Assembly (NCBI GenBank): GCA_003232965.1
Contig: QIKG01000223.1
Location: 1 to 6,287, forward strand
Direction: 5' to 3'
DNA from: Oceanospirillales bacterium
GTDB lineage: Bacteria; Pseudomonadota; Gammaproteobacteria; Xanthomonadales; SZUA-36
Length of the DNA stretch: 6,287 bases
A program made the translations under genes and the position numbers. The notes beneath the pieces are model-generated. The model saw nothing but the letters and a program-made list of their open reading frames with translations. It was not told the DNA's origin and did no database searches. Positions 4,610 to 6,287 of this stretch are shown here, in pieces. The stretch's first letter is position 1. Every line of letters begins with the position of its first letter.

Positions 4610-5850
4610 TTGCTTACCCTCTCTGGTAATGGCTTGGTCTTTTCATGCTTACTAAAGAACCACAACAATGCGAAGAAGGCAAAATAAACGAAGGTCCAAA
4701 CTCTGGATTCATAAGTTTCAGCGATGGTCCCTTCTGCCATACCCAGCATGCCTAAGCGAATGAATGCAACCGCAAACATAATCATCAGGAATTTATTGAT
4801 CCAGCCTTTGTAACGCATAGACCTTACCGGTGACCGGTCCAGCCAAGGCAGCAGGAAGAGCATAACAATCGCCGCAAACATGATAACCACACCCGCCAAC
4901 TTATCCGGAATAGCCCGTAAAATGGCATAAAAAGGCGTGAAGTACCACACCGGCTTAATATGAATAGGTGTGACCATAGGGTCTGCCGGAACAAAATTGT
5001 CATGTTCGAGGAACAGACCGCCTAATTCCGGAGAGAAGAAAATAATGAAGGCGAATATGAACAAGAAGACACCGACACCGAAGATATCTTTAACGGTGTA
5101 GTAAGGGTGGAACGGTATACCATCCAGTGGTATGCCATCCGCACCTTTTTTGTCTTTAATTTCTATCCCATCTGGATTGTTAGAACCCACCTGATGCAGA
5201 GCACTCAGGTGCAGCACAACCAGCATCAATAACATCAGCGGCACCGCGATAACATGCAAGGCAAAGAAACGATTCAAAGTTGCATCAGCAATGAAAAAAT
5301 CACCACGAATCCATTCGGTCAGCAGGCCGCCAAATTTCGGTATCGCCCCGAACAGGGAAACAATCACCTGTGCGCCCCAATACGACATCTGACCCCAAGG
5401 CAGGATATAGCCCAAAAAGGCTTCTGCCATCAGCAGCACATAGATAAGCATGCCGAAAATCCAGACCAGTTCACGCGGCTTACGGTAAGAACCGTACATC
5501 AGGCCTCTGAACATGTGTAGATATATCACCACAAAAAACAGCGAGGCGCCGGTGGTATGCATATAGCGAATCAGCCAACCCCATTGAACATCACGCATGA
5601 TGTATTCAACCGAGGCAAAAGCTTCCTCAGCGGATGGTTTGTAGTGCATGGTTAAAAAGATACCAGTAACAATCTGCATCACCAGAATCAACATCGCCAG
5701 TGAGCCAAAGAAATACCAGAAATTGAAATTCTTAGGTGCGTAATAACCCGCTAAATGAGCGTCCCAGAAATCACTGATGGGCAGGCGCTTATCAAACCAG
5801 TTGAAAAGTTCAAGACCGTGTTTTTTTAAATTACTTGCCGGCTTTGCCAT
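4606..5850 (-). CDS. petB: Ubiquinol-cytochrome c reductase, cytochrome b subunit
   Basis: Integral membrane core of the bc1 complex, carrying hemes bL and bH and forming the Qo and Qi quinone sites. At 414 residues it is full length, with N-terminal b6-like and C-terminal subunit-IV-like parts and about eight membrane helices. Heme ligands are H98 and H112 in helix B, and H199 and H214 in helix D, a spacing of 15 rather than the 14 of mitochondrial cytochrome b. The Qo-site motif is PVWY (300-303) where mitochondria and alphaproteobacteria have PEWY; this form is known from beta- and gammaproteobacteria. FLGYILPWGQMSYWGA (145-160) is also diagnostic. Its ATG overlaps the petA stop by one base (TAATG) with GGAG 7 nt upstream, and its end overlaps petC, pointing to coupled translation of the three subunits. 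Confidence 0.98.
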   Translation of the reverse strand: MAKPASNLKKHGLELFNWFDKRLPISDFWDAHLAGYYAPKNFNFWYFFGSLAMLILVMQIVTGIFLTMHYKPSAEEAFASVEYIMRDVQWGWLIRYMHTTGASLFFVVIYLHMFRGLMYGSYRKPRELVWIFGMLIYVLLMAEAFLGYILPWGQMSYWGAQVIVSLFGAIPKFGGLLTEWIRGDFFIADATLNRFFALHVIAVPLMLLMLVVLHLSALHQVGSNNPDGIEIKDKKGADGIPLDGIPFHPYYTVKDIFGVGVFLFIFAFIIFFSPELGGLFLEHDNFVPADPMVTPIHIKPVWYFTPFYAILRAIPDKLAGVVIMFAAIVMLFLLPWLDRSPVRSMRYKGWINKFLMIMFAVAFIRLGMLGMAEGTIAETYESRVWTFVYFAFFALLWFFSKHEKTKPLPERVSK

Positions 5851-6287
5851 TACGCTGCTCCACTTACACCAATAATTATGGTGTTGTCATCAATAAAGCT
5901 ATAAGGAGGAATAATCAGATTCGTTGGTGCAGGAACACCTTTGAATACGCGTCCGGAGAGGTCAAATTTAGACTTATGGCAGGGACAGAAGAAGCCGCCG
6001 GGCCAATCTGCTTCCCAGGCATACGAACCGGGTTCAGCCAATACCTGCGGGATACAACCCAGGTGAGTACAGTGCATATTAAACACCAGCCATTCCGGTT
6101 TTATTGAACGATGCACATTGACGGCAAATTCAGGCTGCTGTTCAACCACAGCGGAAGCCGGGTCAAGTAAGAAGTCATCATGGCCAGTGAGTCTGTCCAA
6201 TAATCGTTTACTACGATTCATAATGCCAATGGTTTGTCCACGCCACATTACTTTCATCATCTGGTCAGGCTTGATGGTACGCAGGTC
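5850..6287 (-). CDS. petA: Ubiquinol-cytochrome c reductase, Rieske iron-sulfur subunit, C-terminal part (cut by window edge)
   Basis: Carries the 2Fe-2S cluster that accepts the first electron from quinol at the Qo site and passes it to cytochrome c1. The frame stays open to the right edge, giving the last 145 residues; the N-terminal Tat-type signal and anchor helix lie outside. Internal ATGs (for example 6260) are not the start, since the nine upstream codons (DLRTIKPDQ) continue the family alignment. Cluster box 1 is CTHLGC (fragment residues 73-78) and box 2 is CPCHKS (101-106), supplying two Cys and two His ligands plus the disulfide cysteines. FDLSGRVFKGVPAPTNL and a final IIIGV strand are typical. 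Box 2 has Lys105 where Gly is usual (CPCHGS); the cluster-tuning Ser is kept. First gene of the petABC operon, overlapping petB by one base. Confidence 0.96.
   Translation of the reverse strand, partial: DLRTIKPDQMMKVMWRGQTIGIMNRSKRLLDRLTGHDDFLLDPASAVVEQQPEFAVNVHRSIKPEWLVFNMHCTHLGCIPQVLAEPGSYAWEADWPGGFFCPCHKSKFDLSGRVFKGVPAPTNLIIPPYSFIDDNTIIIGVSGAA

Noticed and set aside
5821..5827. Run of seven A (minus strand) early in petB as a frameshift site
   Set aside because: The frame is intact on both sides and encodes the expected Lys-Lys; there is nothing to suggest programmed slippage.
5850..6260. A complete short Rieske protein beginning at ATG 6260
   Set aside because: The frame continues upstream to the window edge with residues that fit the family, and the essential membrane anchor would be missing. 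It is a window-edge truncation, not a short gene.

Overview
The window is a piece of an ordinary bacterial core chromosome. The organism is most likely a gammaproteobacterium: two gene neighbourhoods conserved in that class sit side by side (yhbY divergent from rlmE-ftsH, and petA-petB-petC-sspA-sspB), and the cytochrome b carries the PVWY form of the Qo motif. The genus cannot be named from this sequence alone. No phage, integrase, transposase, toxin-antitoxin, CRISPR or defence gene is visible.

Layout. On the minus strand at the left are the 5' two-fifths or so of ftsH (cut by the window edge) and, just upstream of it, rlmE; the two form one transcription unit. A 170-bp divergent intergenic region follows, then yhbY and a small Mth938/DUF498-like gene on the plus strand, 6 bp apart. 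From 2310 to 2543 there is no gene, but there is a terminator-like hairpin and a diverged copy of a short palindromic repeat. The rest is a minus-strand block read right to left: petA (cut at the right edge), petB, petC, sspA, sspB. The pet genes overlap by 1 and 4 bases, so they are almost certainly one operon. petC and sspA are separated by 164 bp that contain two strong hairpins, and sspA and sspB by 87 bp that contain another.

How the genes work together. petABC encode the three catalytic subunits of the cytochrome bc1 complex (quinol to cytochrome c electron transfer across the inner membrane). sspA encodes the GST-fold, RNA-polymerase-associated stringent starvation protein, and sspB the adaptor that brings ssrA-tagged proteins to ClpXP. 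ftsH is the membrane AAA+ protease; rlmE methylates U2552 of 23S rRNA, and yhbY is a CRM-domain protein linked to the large ribosomal subunit. The common thread is respiration, ribosome maturation and proteolytic quality control.

The least ordinary signal is a family of three related short palindromic sequences within 1.4 kb. The complete copy (3795-3853) is a perfect 19-bp inverted repeat with a 21-nt loop, starting 3 nt after petC. A second copy (2414-2460) shares an exact 26-nt core. A third, partial copy (2565-2589) begins exactly where SspB should end: the canonical C-terminal LKVVK is followed not by a stop but by 14 extra residues, the first ten or so encoded by the repeat. I see no wholly new multi-gene system here.
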